From the NCBI GenBank assembly GCA_964627995.1, contig CAZVLN010000009.1:8435-72434 (forward strand): a stretch of DNA of 64,000 bases. The letters are read 5' to 3'. Made by a program: the position numbers and the translations under genes. The DNA is from JAWLFI01 sp964627995. Its GTDB lineage: Bacteria > Bacteroidota > Bacteroidia > Chitinophagales > Saprospiraceae. The notes under the pieces are model-generated. The model made no database searches. It had not been told where the DNA came from and saw nothing but the letters and a program-made list of their open reading frames with translations. Shown here piece after piece: positions 1-7,525 of the stretch (its first letter is position 1; each line of letters begins with the position of its first letter).

Positions 1-674
1 TGTTTTTAGATGGAGACAGCATGCCTGCCGGACCAGACTTTCTTGAGCATTACCTCGAGTATATCAGATCATCTTCTCATTCAGGTCTGATTTATGGAGG
101 AACGAAATATAACAGCGAGATAAAAGATAATCATAGACTGCATTACAGTTACGCCATTGACCGGGAGGCGCTCCCAGTGAACCAGCGAATAAAGAATCCG
201 GCTGGCAGTTTTCATGCCAATAATTTTTTAGTGCATCGGGATGTACTTGAGTCCTATCCTTTCGAAGAGCGCTTGACTCATTACGGGCATGAGGACAGTT
301 TATTTGCTATTCGGCTCGCAGAGAAAAACATCGCTATTCAACATATTGATAATCCTGTCCTGCATCTGGGTCTCGATGATAATTATAGATTTTTAGAAAA
401 AACTCAACAGGCCGTCAGGCACTTAGCCCATATTCATTTTTGCCTGCCACCCCATGTATTGAGAAAGTATAGCTCGCTTTGGAAATGGTATGAGCGTTGT
501 AAGCTTTTTTATCCGAGAGCTTTAAGTACGCTTTGGATTGAACGCTGGATGCAAAAACAAGAGCAACAGATGCGAGCTGGGAAATACAGATCTAAATATT
601 TCGCTCTTTATAAATTACTTTATCTGCTCCATTTAGACCCTCTGTCAAAGATGCACCGCAACTCAATCACTTGA
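1..674 (+). CDS. Glycosyltransferase family 2-like, 3' part
   Basis: The gene enters from the left edge: the frame is open from base 3, upstream of the first ATG at 21, and reads FLDGDSMPAGPDFLEHYL. The DGD is the nucleotide-sugar/metal DxD-type motif of GT-A enzymes, so the N-terminal half of the Rossmann-like domain lies outside the window. Downstream, GSFHANNFLVHRDVLESYPF and YGHEDSLFAIRLA match the acceptor-side ED segment of GT2 (galactosyltransferase-C-like) enzymes. The C-terminal 80 residues are rich in Trp, Tyr and Lys with no clear membrane helix. The donor and acceptor cannot be read; surface polysaccharide synthesis is the usual role of such genes (family knowledge). It converges on the ATPase gene and the two 3' ends overlap by 12 bp. 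Confidence 0.8.
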   Translation, partial: FLDGDSMPAGPDFLEHYLEYIRSSSHSGLIYGGTKYNSEIKDNHRLHYSYAIDREALPVNQRIKNPAGSFHANNFLVHRDVLESYPFEERLTHYGHEDSLFAIRLAEKNIAIQHIDNPVLHLGLDDNYRFLEKTQQAVRHLAHIHFCLPPHVLRKYSSLWKWYERCKLFYPRALSTLWIERWMQKQEQQMRAGKYRSKYFALYKLLYLLHLDPLSKMHRNSIT

Positions 675-2522
675 TTGGTTTTTATATAACACTCTACTCG
701 CATTAGCTACGGCCAATAGACAAACACCTACGTCAGCTAGTATGGCTGCCCAAAGTGAGGCGTATCCTAATGCTCCAAGGAAAAGAACGGCGAGTTTAAC
801 CGCAAAAACCAATGCGATATTTTGCCACAAGATGAAGCGGGTATATTTTGATATCCGAATGAGGTCTAGAATTTTCGAAAGCTGGCTTCCAGGGAGAATA
901 ACATCTGCTGACTCAATTGAAAGGTCACTACCGGTATTTCCCATGGCTATTCCCACTTCTGCTTTGGCCAAAACGGCGCTATCATTAAGCCCGTCGCCGA
1001 CAAATGCAGCCGGGTGGCGGTCGGCAGTTAGTTTGTCAAAATAGTTGAGTTTATCTTTCGGGTGTAGCTCTCCGAAAACCTCATGAAGGCCAAGATTAGA
1101 TCCGACCTCCTCGACTACGGTTTTTCGATCACCTGATAGTAGGAATCTAAAAATATTCTGATCTTTTAATTTGGAAAGAGTCTCCCTGGCATCAGGCTTA
1201 ATGGGGTCCGATAAAAAAATGGAAAGAATGTGTGCACGATCTTTACTGAGAGCCACCTCTGTATATGGTAGTTCTGTAGCTTCATATGACTTGTCAACCC
1301 ATTCCGGCCGCCCCAATCTATAGGTGTGGTCGGATAGTTGAGCTTCGATCCCCATTCCAGGTTCTTCCAGTATATGGCTAAGCTCTTCGTCAGCGCTATC
1401 TATATTCTTTTGTTTCAAATAGTCATTAATAGCTCGGCTTGCGGGATGGTGAGAGACTCCACTTAATGTCAATAATATAGGCATTAGAGGATCTTCTGAG
1501 GATAAATTTTCGCTCATATGCGAAAGTGAAGGTTCCCCTTTCGTAAGTGTTCCAGTTTTGTCAAAACCAATAGATTGAAGCTGGGTCATAAAATCAAGAA
1601 ACTGTGCCCCTTTAACAAGAATATGCGATCGACTCGCTGCTCCAATACCAGCAAAATAGGTTAGTGGTATGGAAAGTACTAAGGCGCAAGGACAACTTAT
1701 AACGAGAAAGACGGCCGCCCGGTACAACCAAACCTGATATTCGTACTGATCAACAAAGAAATATGGGATGACAAAGATTAATACAGCGAGCAAAGCGACC
1801 GCTGGGGTGTAAACTTTAGCAAATTTGCGGAAAAACAATTCTGTCGGTGCTTTTTGCGCTTGTGCTTCTTGTGTCAAAGTAAACAATCGCGATAATGTAC
1901 TGTCTTTGAGTTCTTTAGTCACCTTTACTTTGAGTGGTGCGCCTTCGTTGATAAAACCAGATAATAGATCATCTCCAGATCGGAATGTGCGTATCTCGCT
2001 TTCACCAGTAATTTTCGCGGTATTTATAGCTGAAGAAGATGAAATAAGAACGCCATCATGTGACAAACGTTCTCCACGGTTAAGAATGAGGATATCACCA
2101 AGCTTGACGTTTTCAGCATTCTCTACAATAGCGCCTGTTGGTTTTAGGATGCGCGCCTCTTCGGGCCGCTGGTCTAACATACTTCGAATTCGGTCACGAG
2201 CCCTATGAACAGATTGATGTTGGAAATACTCACCCAATTCATACAGCAACATGACCGTTATCGCTTCCGGGTATTCTTCAATAAAAAAGGCAGCCAGAGT
2301 AGCAATGGCCATAAGACTAAATTCATCAAAAACCTGGCCACGTATGATATGCTGCAAAGCTTTAAAGATAACAAAATGGCCAGCGATGATGTAACTCAGT
2401 AAATAGATATAAAAAGCGATCGAGCCATCAACGCCCCACCAAACTGCAATTAAGGCTATAGCAAATGCTGAGGCCCCTAATAGGACACGATGAAGTCGTT
2501 GTTTAATATATGGTACGAACAT
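663..2522 (-). CDS. Heavy-metal translocating P1B-type ATPase (Zn/Cd/Co type)
   Basis: 619 residues with the full P-type core: actuator motif TGES near residue 172, intramembrane C277-P-C279 (SCPCALVLS), phosphorylated D321 in DKTGTLTKG, an HP motif in SHHPASRAI, and GDGLNDSAVLA at the hinge. There is no N-terminal HMA metal-binding domain, so the protein is shorter than classic ZntA/CadA (about 700-750). It should export a divalent metal across the inner membrane using ATP; zinc or cadmium is the usual P1B-2 substrate, but the last helices do not settle this. The start lies 1 bp after the stop of the upstream permease gene, so the two form an operon behind the inverted repeat at 3202-3216. 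Confidence 0.9.
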   Translation of the reverse strand: MFVPYIKQRLHRVLLGASAFAIALIAVWWGVDGSIAFYIYLLSYIIAGHFVIFKALQHIIRGQVFDEFSLMAIATLAAFFIEEYPEAITVMLLYELGEYFQHQSVHRARDRIRSMLDQRPEEARILKPTGAIVENAENVKLGDILILNRGERLSHDGVLISSSSAINTAKITGESEIRTFRSGDDLLSGFINEGAPLKVKVTKELKDSTLSRLFTLTQEAQAQKAPTELFFRKFAKVYTPAVALLAVLIFVIPYFFVDQYEYQVWLYRAAVFLVISCPCALVLSIPLTYFAGIGAASRSHILVKGAQFLDFMTQLQSIGFDKTGTLTKGEPSLSHMSENLSSEDPLMPILLTLSGVSHHPASRAINDYLKQKNIDSADEELSHILEEPGMGIEAQLSDHTYRLGRPEWVDKSYEATELPYTEVALSKDRAHILSIFLSDPIKPDARETLSKLKDQNIFRFLLSGDRKTVVEEVGSNLGLHEVFGELHPKDKLNYFDKLTADRHPAAFVGDGLNDSAVLAKAEVGIAMGNTGSDLSIESADVILPGSQLSKILDLIRISKYTRFILWQNIALVFAVKLAVLFLGALGYASLWAAILADVGVCLLAVANASRVLYKNQSSD

Positions 2523-2523
2523 A

Positions 2524-3183
2524 TTAATGAAAGTGCCAGTGGTTGTATTGCAATACTAAGGTAAGTATACCAATAATGATCAGTATAATTCCGGTGATTT
2601 TCTTTTCATATCGTTCCAAAAACTCCCAGTGCATATTTTTCAGAGATTGAAAGCCCAAATAAACAAGTATTAGCATTACTGAGGTAGTCGCTAGAAGAAA
2701 CACTACAGATACTAAGGCTAAGCCTGGCCAGCCTTCTTTAGCCGCTACAAGAAAGTAGGTTTCCATCTCTAGGCAGGGACTCAAAAACATAGATAGGGTA
2801 AGCGCAAAAATTATGGCGATTTTGCTTTTTTTGTCTTCAACTTCGGAAGAAAGATGGTCGTGAGTATGTCCTTTTGAAAACCAGATATAAAAGATACCCA
2901 TAATGACAAGAATGAGAGGGGCTACTAATTCTGTAAATAGTTCAAATTGATTAGAAATCTGAATACCAACAAAACCCAGTGCCAGGCCGATTGCTATGGT
3001 TCCGGAACTGTGAGCTAGACCCGTAAGTGCGGTCACTCCTAGAGACTCTCGAAGTGTCCAGGATTCAGCCTTGGCTATTGTAACTAATGGAATCCAATGG
3101 TTGGGAATCAGCGCATGGACAACGGCTAAACTAAAACTTGCAATAAATATTTCTATCATGGCCGGTGCTTTTGAGCCTGGCAT
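2524..3183 (-). CDS. NicO/UreH-like multipass metal permease
   Basis: About 219 residues, with roughly six hydrophobic segments. Helix 1 carries H23-A-L-I-P-N28-H29, close to the HX4DH signature of nickel/cobalt transporters with Asp replaced by Asn. A loop contains KGHTHDHLSSE, a His-rich stretch typical of metal permeases, and SPCLEMETYF lies in a later helix. I infer transport of a divalent metal in partnership with the ATPase 1 bp downstream. An ATG at 3181-3183 is used here; the ATG at 3157-3159 (MIEIFIASFS) would begin directly with the first helix and is equally plausible, while a TTG at 3184-3186 is less likely. It could also be read as a sulfite-exporter/DsbD-like membrane protein. 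Confidence 0.65.
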   Translation of the reverse strand: MPGSKAPAMIEIFIASFSLAVVHALIPNHWIPLVTIAKAESWTLRESLGVTALTGLAHSSGTIAIGLALGFVGIQISNQFELFTELVAPLILVIMGIFYIWFSKGHTHDHLSSEVEDKKSKIAIIFALTLSMFLSPCLEMETYFLVAAKEGWPGLALVSVVFLLATTSVMLILVYLGFQSLKNMHWEFLERYEKKITGIILIIIGILTLVLQYNHWHFH

Positions 3184-3201
3184 CAAAGGTACAAATTTAA
3201 C

Positions 3202-3216
3202 TGCAACGCTGTTGCA
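3202..3216. promoter_or_regulatory. Perfect inverted repeat, candidate Fur/Zur-family operator
   Basis: TGCAAC-GCT-GTTGCA is a perfect 6-3-6 palindrome 19 bases upstream of the ATG of the permease-ATPase operon. Its position and symmetry suit a dimeric metalloregulator of the Fur/Zur type; the metal-transport function of the operon supports this. The regulator itself is not in the window, and the identity of the factor is inference. Confidence 0.5.
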
Positions 3217-3292
3217 AAAGAAGCCGGTATTTTGAAAGGAAAAGGTAGGAACTTATGTGTGAAATGTCACTGTAGGGGATGTAAGGCTTAAT

Positions 3293-3300
3293 TACCTTTG
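3293..3300 (+). promoter_or_regulatory. Candidate Bacteroidota -7 promoter box for the thioredoxin gene
   Basis: TACCTTTG fits the TAnnTTTG -7 element of the Bacteroidota housekeeping sigma factor. It predicts a transcript start near 3307 and a leader of about 17 bases before the ATG at 3324. No good TTG -33 element is seen at the usual distance, so this is a weak call. Confidence 0.35.
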
Positions 3301-3323
3301 TCGTAAAGAAAAAAACATAAGAT

Positions 3324-3638
3324 ATGAAGACCGCAAAAAAATTGAGTTTTAACGATTTAATAAATGGACGTAAAAAGGTTTTGGTCGATTTTCATGCGAC
3401 TTGGTGTGGTCCTTGTAAAATGATGACTCCGATTTTAAAAGAGGCTAAAGATGAGTTAGGAGATGAGGTCCGGATCGTAAAAATAGATGTTGATAAAAAT
3501 CAAGGCTTGGCCCAAAAGTATCAGGTACGTGGTGTACCAACTCTGATGCTATTTCAAAAAGGCAAAGCCTTATGGCGTCAGAGTGGCGTGATATCTGCGA
3601 ATCAAATAAAAGAAGTGGTCAATGGCCACGGAGAATAG
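3324..3638 (+). CDS. trxA: Thioredoxin
   Basis: 104 residues, the full length of a thioredoxin fold. The redox site W27-C28-G29-P30-C31 and the cis-proline segment GVPTLMLF are intact. There is no signal peptide or lipobox, so it should act in the cytoplasm as a dithiol reductant (for ribonucleotide reductase, methionine sulfoxide reductase and similar partners; family knowledge). It is transcribed away from the metal-transport operon. After the TAG stop the same frame stays open for 25 more codons (3639-3713), described under findings. Confidence 0.92.
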   Translation: MKTAKKLSFNDLINGRKKVLVDFHATWCGPCKMMTPILKEAKDELGDEVRIVKIDVDKNQGLAQKYQVRGVPTLMLFQKGKALWRQSGVISANQIKEVVNGHGE

Positions 3639-3711
3639 TGCCAAAGCGATCTCGAAAAAGTAAAAGATTGGTCATTAGAATCGGATGACCCTAAAATTAT
3701 CGAGCAAAAGA

Positions 3712-3885
3712 TTAAATAACTCGAAGGCCTTTCACTAAACTGGTCAGCGAAAAGGGGAGGACTACCCAAAACCATTCATTTACAAAAATCATCATAAAAA
3801 TAAGAATAGCTGTGCTCACTAAAAATAGTAGCCAATACTTACCTGTAGATTCCTTTTTCTCAGCTTGTGTATGTTGATCTGACAT
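3712..3885 (-). CDS. Small single-pass membrane protein, 57 residues
   Basis: A short frame starts at the ATG on the complement of 3883-3885 and ends with TAA at 3712-3714. It encodes a hydrophilic, charged N-terminus (MSDQHTQAEKKESTGKY), a strong hydrophobic stretch from about residue 17 to 46 with many Trp and Phe (FVNEWFWVVLPFSL), and a basic tail ending KGLRVI. The arrangement predicts one long or two short membrane helices. It converges on trxA with about 70 bp between. I do not recognise a family with certainty; the even distribution of charge and hydrophobicity, and the clean start, argue for a real gene. Confidence 0.6.
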   Translation of the reverse strand: MSDQHTQAEKKESTGKYWLLFLVSTAILIFMMIFVNEWFWVVLPFSLTSLVKGLRVI

Positions 3886-4424
3886 AGTAACTTATTTTGA
3901 TCTCCAAATTTAAGAAATAATTTGTAAAATAAGTGGGAGTAAGTGTTTCATTTGCTATTTCTTATTCAGGATATGTTTTAGCGAAAGTGACATAATTTTA
4001 TTTATGTAGCAGCGCAAAACACCTGTGTTTTAAAGTCAAAAAATGCTGACTTTATACCCAGCATCCATTATGGTCCTCCTTGAGTATGATATTGTGAAGC
4101 GAAGCATAATTTGGATTGTATGTTTTTGACACTTTAGCCCTAAATTCAATAAGGTAATTTGTAAAGGCTAGAACTTCTTAATTTTTCTATAAGTATGGTT
4201 TCATGTTTGTAAGTTATTAATGCAGAGTGACATTACGCGATGTCTATTTGGTATCTGTTGAAATACTCTGACAGATAATTATTAACCACTATTAAATGTT
4301 TTGATAAAAAAATGGTGATTTGCAATACTTAAGTATCCTTGGTAAGAAAAAAATACTCATAAATTTGGATTTTAAACAAATCTTCAATATATTTAATTTA
4401 TTATTGACTTTTAATTTCAGAACT
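3886..4424. other. AT-rich intergenic stretch with one hairpin
   Basis: No convincing gene is seen in this 539-bp stretch. The clearest structure is a perfect 8-bp inverted repeat, TAAAGTCA at 4031-4038 and TGACTTTA at 4047-4054, with an 8-base spacer; it lacks a T tract, so it is not an obvious intrinsic terminator and could be an operator. The stretch is clearly richer in A+T than the genes on either side. Confidence 0.5.
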
Positions 4425-4433
4425 ATGATTGAT

Positions 4434-4463
4434 CTTCAAAGCACTTCAAAGCATTTCAAAGCA
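4434..4463 (+). repeat. Three 10-bp tandem repeats between a start codon and its reading frame
   Basis: CTTCAAAGCA, CTTCAAAGCA and TTTCAAAGCA stand head to tail, 9 bases after the A of an ATG at 4425. As the unit is 10 bp, each gain or loss shifts the frame. With three units the ATG frame ends at a TAA at 4470-4472; with one or four units it would read directly into the signal peptide of the next gene. Confidence 0.75.
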
Positions 4464-4492
4464 CTACCTTAATTAGTAGCTACTTCGTTGCT

Positions 4493-6451
4493 TTGTTTCT
4501 TTTTTCTCATAATTATGGATCTGCGCAATTCGATTCTCTGACGATAGATCCACTTTTGCCTCTTGATACTTTCGATGTTTGTGATGGAGTTCACGCCAAA
4601 GCCAGTTTTACTGTGCGATATGATCAATTTGCTCAGGTGTATTTTCGCACAGAAATACCCGAATATGAGATGAGTTTTTTTATTAGCTCTAGTAATAATC
4701 CAAACTTAAGTTTTGCTGTTGACACCCTTAGCTTCTTGGAAAGCGAAGATCCTGAGCTTTTATTAACCGTAAATCAAGCAGGCTTAAATGAAGTTTTTCA
4801 ACTTTGGGCGCAAAATGACTGTGGAGATACATTATTGCTTGCTGATGTAAGTTCTTCAAAAAGTAATTCATCGTCTGTACCGGTTTCAAATAAATTATTT
4901 TATACTTTGGGTGATATCGATGGATATTTGAACTTCTATGATCTATTGGAAAATGACTCATCTGTTCTTTTCGAAGAAAAACTCAGTTTTGTGCAAAAAT
5001 ACTTTTTTGATGATTCTGCTTTTTCAAGTGGGAGCATATCTACGGGGGGGATTCTTGATACTTTGCCTGTGAACCATGATAGGCTTCTACCATGTTATTG
5101 CAAGCTAATCAAAGGAAAACCATTGAAAGAGCCATTTACAAATGGCGATCCGGAATTTTATGGATCCAGTTTTGTAAGATACAACTTTCCATATGTATTA
5201 AAGAATAACGAAGAAACTGTATTCAGTAAATGGGGAACTATTCATTCAATGGCTCATATTGGTCCAGCAAGATATATTAATAATTATAGTACTGGGGTTT
5301 GTACCGGAAGCAAATACTCTATTTTGGGAACAGGAGATGAATTAACTTCACCTACCATTACATCATTACTTTTTAATTGGTCTTTCTCTTCGGGACCTTA
5401 CGGAGAGTGGTGTGATGACTCCGATGATTTATGTGAAAAGCAAGTAAATTACTCAGTGAAGTATGATACGAGATTACAAGCGGTTACACAATTAAGATGG
5501 GCTTCTTGGTTTTGTGGAACAAACAAGGCCTCTCGTGCAAGAGCTGAAGAGTATGCGGCATTAATTTTAAAGGATGATAATGGTCGCTTTGAAGTTCTTG
5601 AAGTTAATAGAGCTGGAGTAGCTTCTGAAGAAAGCACCACCTACTCTGATGAGTGGTTTTTAACTGTACTAGAGTTTGCAGGAACTATTGTAAGAGTAGC
5701 AGCTGGTGATTCAACCGGTGTTTTAGATTTAATTGAGTCAACTGCAGAATTAATTGAAAATATCATAACGAACGATTATGTTGAAAAGGACGGAGCTGAG
5801 AATAAGGACCTTCCATTTACTTTATTAAATAATAATACAGGAACTTTTCAAATTAAACCAAATTCGCTTACTGAATTAATGTTAGTATCATCGGGATTAA
5901 CAGAAACAGGAGGTGCCCTTGCTTGGAAGTCAAATTCGCGAATTGAGAGTAATTACAGGCTAGCAGCAGGCATTAATGGAGGTGTTGCTGATGCTCCTTC
6001 TGAATATTGTTGTTCAGATGGTTTTAGTACATGGAGCCTGGCAAGTATGAGGGAAGCCCCTGTGAACTATTTTGCCTTATTTAACTCAGTGGATGCATTC
6101 CTTTTTACTTTAGGGCATCAATATGATGGAAATGATTTAGGTTCTGCCGTTTCTTATTTTAATTGTCCTACTCCGACCGATGAGTCTGCGGCAAGGGGGA
6201 TTTTTGATTCTACTAACGAATTAAATGGTCGAACTATAGATTATTACCAACTATTTGATGTAAATGGAAGGCTTGTGGATGAATCGAATTACTATATCAA
6301 CATTAATGAGAATGCAATTATGATTAACAAGCCAGAATACTCAGGGATGTTTTTTATTGTTGCACATGTAACCGACGGATCATTCATTACATCGAAGTTT
6401 TTTGTTTCTAAAAATCAACCAACAAACGAAGTATATGTCAATTTTAAATAA
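4493..6451 (+). CDS. Probable T9SS-exported protein of unknown function, start possibly out of frame
   Basis: The open frame runs from 4433; the first usable codon is a TTG at 4493, but the residues before it (LISSYFVALFLFSHNYGSAQ) form a good signal peptide with cleavage after SAQ, so translation should begin further upstream. The only ATG there (4425) is out of frame because of the 10-bp repeats. The roughly 640-residue mature protein has no domain I recognise; it is rich in Ser, Asn and Asp, with a Cys-containing middle (CEKQ, WFCGTNK). The end (YYQLFDVNGRLVDE, then EYSGMFFIVAHVTDGS and SKFFVSKN) has the pattern of a type A T9SS sorting domain. Surface or secreted location is inferred. Base composition is lower in G+C than in flanking genes, suggesting acquisition. 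Confidence 0.65.
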   Translation: MFLFSHNYGSAQFDSLTIDPLLPLDTFDVCDGVHAKASFTVRYDQFAQVYFRTEIPEYEMSFFISSSNNPNLSFAVDTLSFLESEDPELLLTVNQAGLNEVFQLWAQNDCGDTLLLADVSSSKSNSSSVPVSNKLFYTLGDIDGYLNFYDLLENDSSVLFEEKLSFVQKYFFDDSAFSSGSISTGGILDTLPVNHDRLLPCYCKLIKGKPLKEPFTNGDPEFYGSSFVRYNFPYVLKNNEETVFSKWGTIHSMAHIGPARYINNYSTGVCTGSKYSILGTGDELTSPTITSLLFNWSFSSGPYGEWCDDSDDLCEKQVNYSVKYDTRLQAVTQLRWASWFCGTNKASRARAEEYAALILKDDNGRFEVLEVNRAGVASEESTTYSDEWFLTVLEFAGTIVRVAAGDSTGVLDLIESTAELIENIITNDYVEKDGAENKDLPFTLLNNNTGTFQIKPNSLTELMLVSSGLTETGGALAWKSNSRIESNYRLAAGINGGVADAPSEYCCSDGFSTWSLASMREAPVNYFALFNSVDAFLFTLGHQYDGNDLGSAVSYFNCPTPTDESAARGIFDSTNELNGRTIDYYQLFDVNGRLVDESNYYININENAIMINKPEYSGMFFIVAHVTDGSFITSKFFVSKNQPTNEVYVNFK

Positions 6452-7106
6452 CTTCTCGGTAATCTTATGCATTGGCCTTATTTTCTTTTCGTGTAAAGAC
6501 GATATTTCTAAAATGGATGATTTGCGTTGCAATTCATACTGTGATACAAATCCGTACATGGATTGCAATGATGGTCAATGCCTTTGTCCTGATGAAAATT
6601 TTTTCACCCCCTTTTTACATAATGATCGACTTTGTAACGACTTGAATGCTTCTTTTTATGTACGTGTAGGCCATGAGGGGAATATAGATTATTTTAAACC
6701 AATGGATATATTGAAAATGCCTGATAGTTCATCCATATATTCAAGATCTACAAGTTCATTGTCGAAGCGGTATCCTGAAGAGTTCATAGTAGAATGGTTT
6801 GCATCTAGGTCAGATACATTCGATTATGATAAGTATCCTTTACCTCATATTGCTTTAGTTTTTGAAAATAATAGCCCTTCAAATGATGACTTTCCAATGC
6901 GGGGTAGTTCAGATTTATCACCTGCAAATTATAGTCCACAGGAATATCTCAGGCCAATTGATGGTGTTTACTATGGGATAAAGTTTGATTGGTACATAGA
7001 ATTCACTGAAGATTTAGCAACTTTACATATTGATGTCTATTCTACTGGCAATGGTTCTGTGTTTCTCGATGACCAAATTACCATGTATTTTGAGCGCTAT
7101 AGGTAA
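6435..7106 (+). CDS. Lipoprotein with a Cys-rich EGF-like N-terminus
   Basis: The ATG at 6435 gives MSILNNFSVILCIGLIFFSC, a typical lipoprotein signal with the lipidated Cys at residue 20, and overlaps the end of the upstream gene by 17 bp, so the two are translationally linked. An earlier ATG at 6402 would only add a hydrophilic extension. After the lipobox come eight Cys within about 45 residues (CNSYCDTNPYMDCNDGQC, then LCPDE and LCND), a spacing like an EGF module. The remaining 160 residues look like a beta-rich domain of unknown function. It probably sits on the outer membrane, possibly with the exported product of the preceding gene. Confidence 0.75.
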   Translation: MSILNNFSVILCIGLIFFSCKDDISKMDDLRCNSYCDTNPYMDCNDGQCLCPDENFFTPFLHNDRLCNDLNASFYVRVGHEGNIDYFKPMDILKMPDSSSIYSRSTSSLSKRYPEEFIVEWFASRSDTFDYDKYPLPHIALVFENNSPSNDDFPMRGSSDLSPANYSPQEYLRPIDGVYYGIKFDWYIEFTEDLATLHIDVYSTGNGSVFLDDQITMYFERYR

Positions 7107-7242
7107 GAGTTAATTACCGTACGTAGTTCCTATAAATAGTTGATCTTACATATAAAGTGACCTACTTTAGCTTTTCCGACTTCTTTTGGTGGTATTTTTG
7201 AATTATACTTTTTTATGAATATCTTTTGGGAAAGTAGTGTCT

Positions 7243-7471
7243 GCGTAAGGGATAGAAGCGGCAGTCAGGTGCTCATGCGGCGAGCAGGCCTGAAGCGAGT
7301 AGGCGACCACAGGAAGCCCCACGCAGCCCCAGGGATGCCGCCGCATGAGCACCTGACTATGAGCGGATAGCCCGCCCCAGCATTTTTGGGATATCGCTTG
7401 AACAACTTGCCGTTTTTTTTCTCATAGACTGGCAGATTCCCATCAGACGCTAAGCATGCTGGGGTACGCCC
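7243..7471 (+). repeat. Structured intergenic element, class A copy 1
   Basis: A GC-rich island in an AT-rich gap. It opens with GCGTAAGGGATAGAAGCGGC (22 bases are shared exactly with 48807-49148) and ends GGGGTACGCCC. A perfect 18-bp helix joins 7264-7281 to 7340-7357; CCCCAGCAT at 7375-7383 pairs with ATGCTGGGG at 7456-7464; GCGT at 7243 can pair with ACGC at 7466-7469. Blocks ACGCAGCCC, GGATGCC and GAGCGGATAGCCCG recur in copy 2. No coding potential is seen. It fills most of the 7107-7525 gap. Confidence 0.75.
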
Positions 7472-7525
7472 AAAAAATTATAAACCAATACCTTATTGAG
7501 ATGAAATTCCGTATCTTCATAATCT

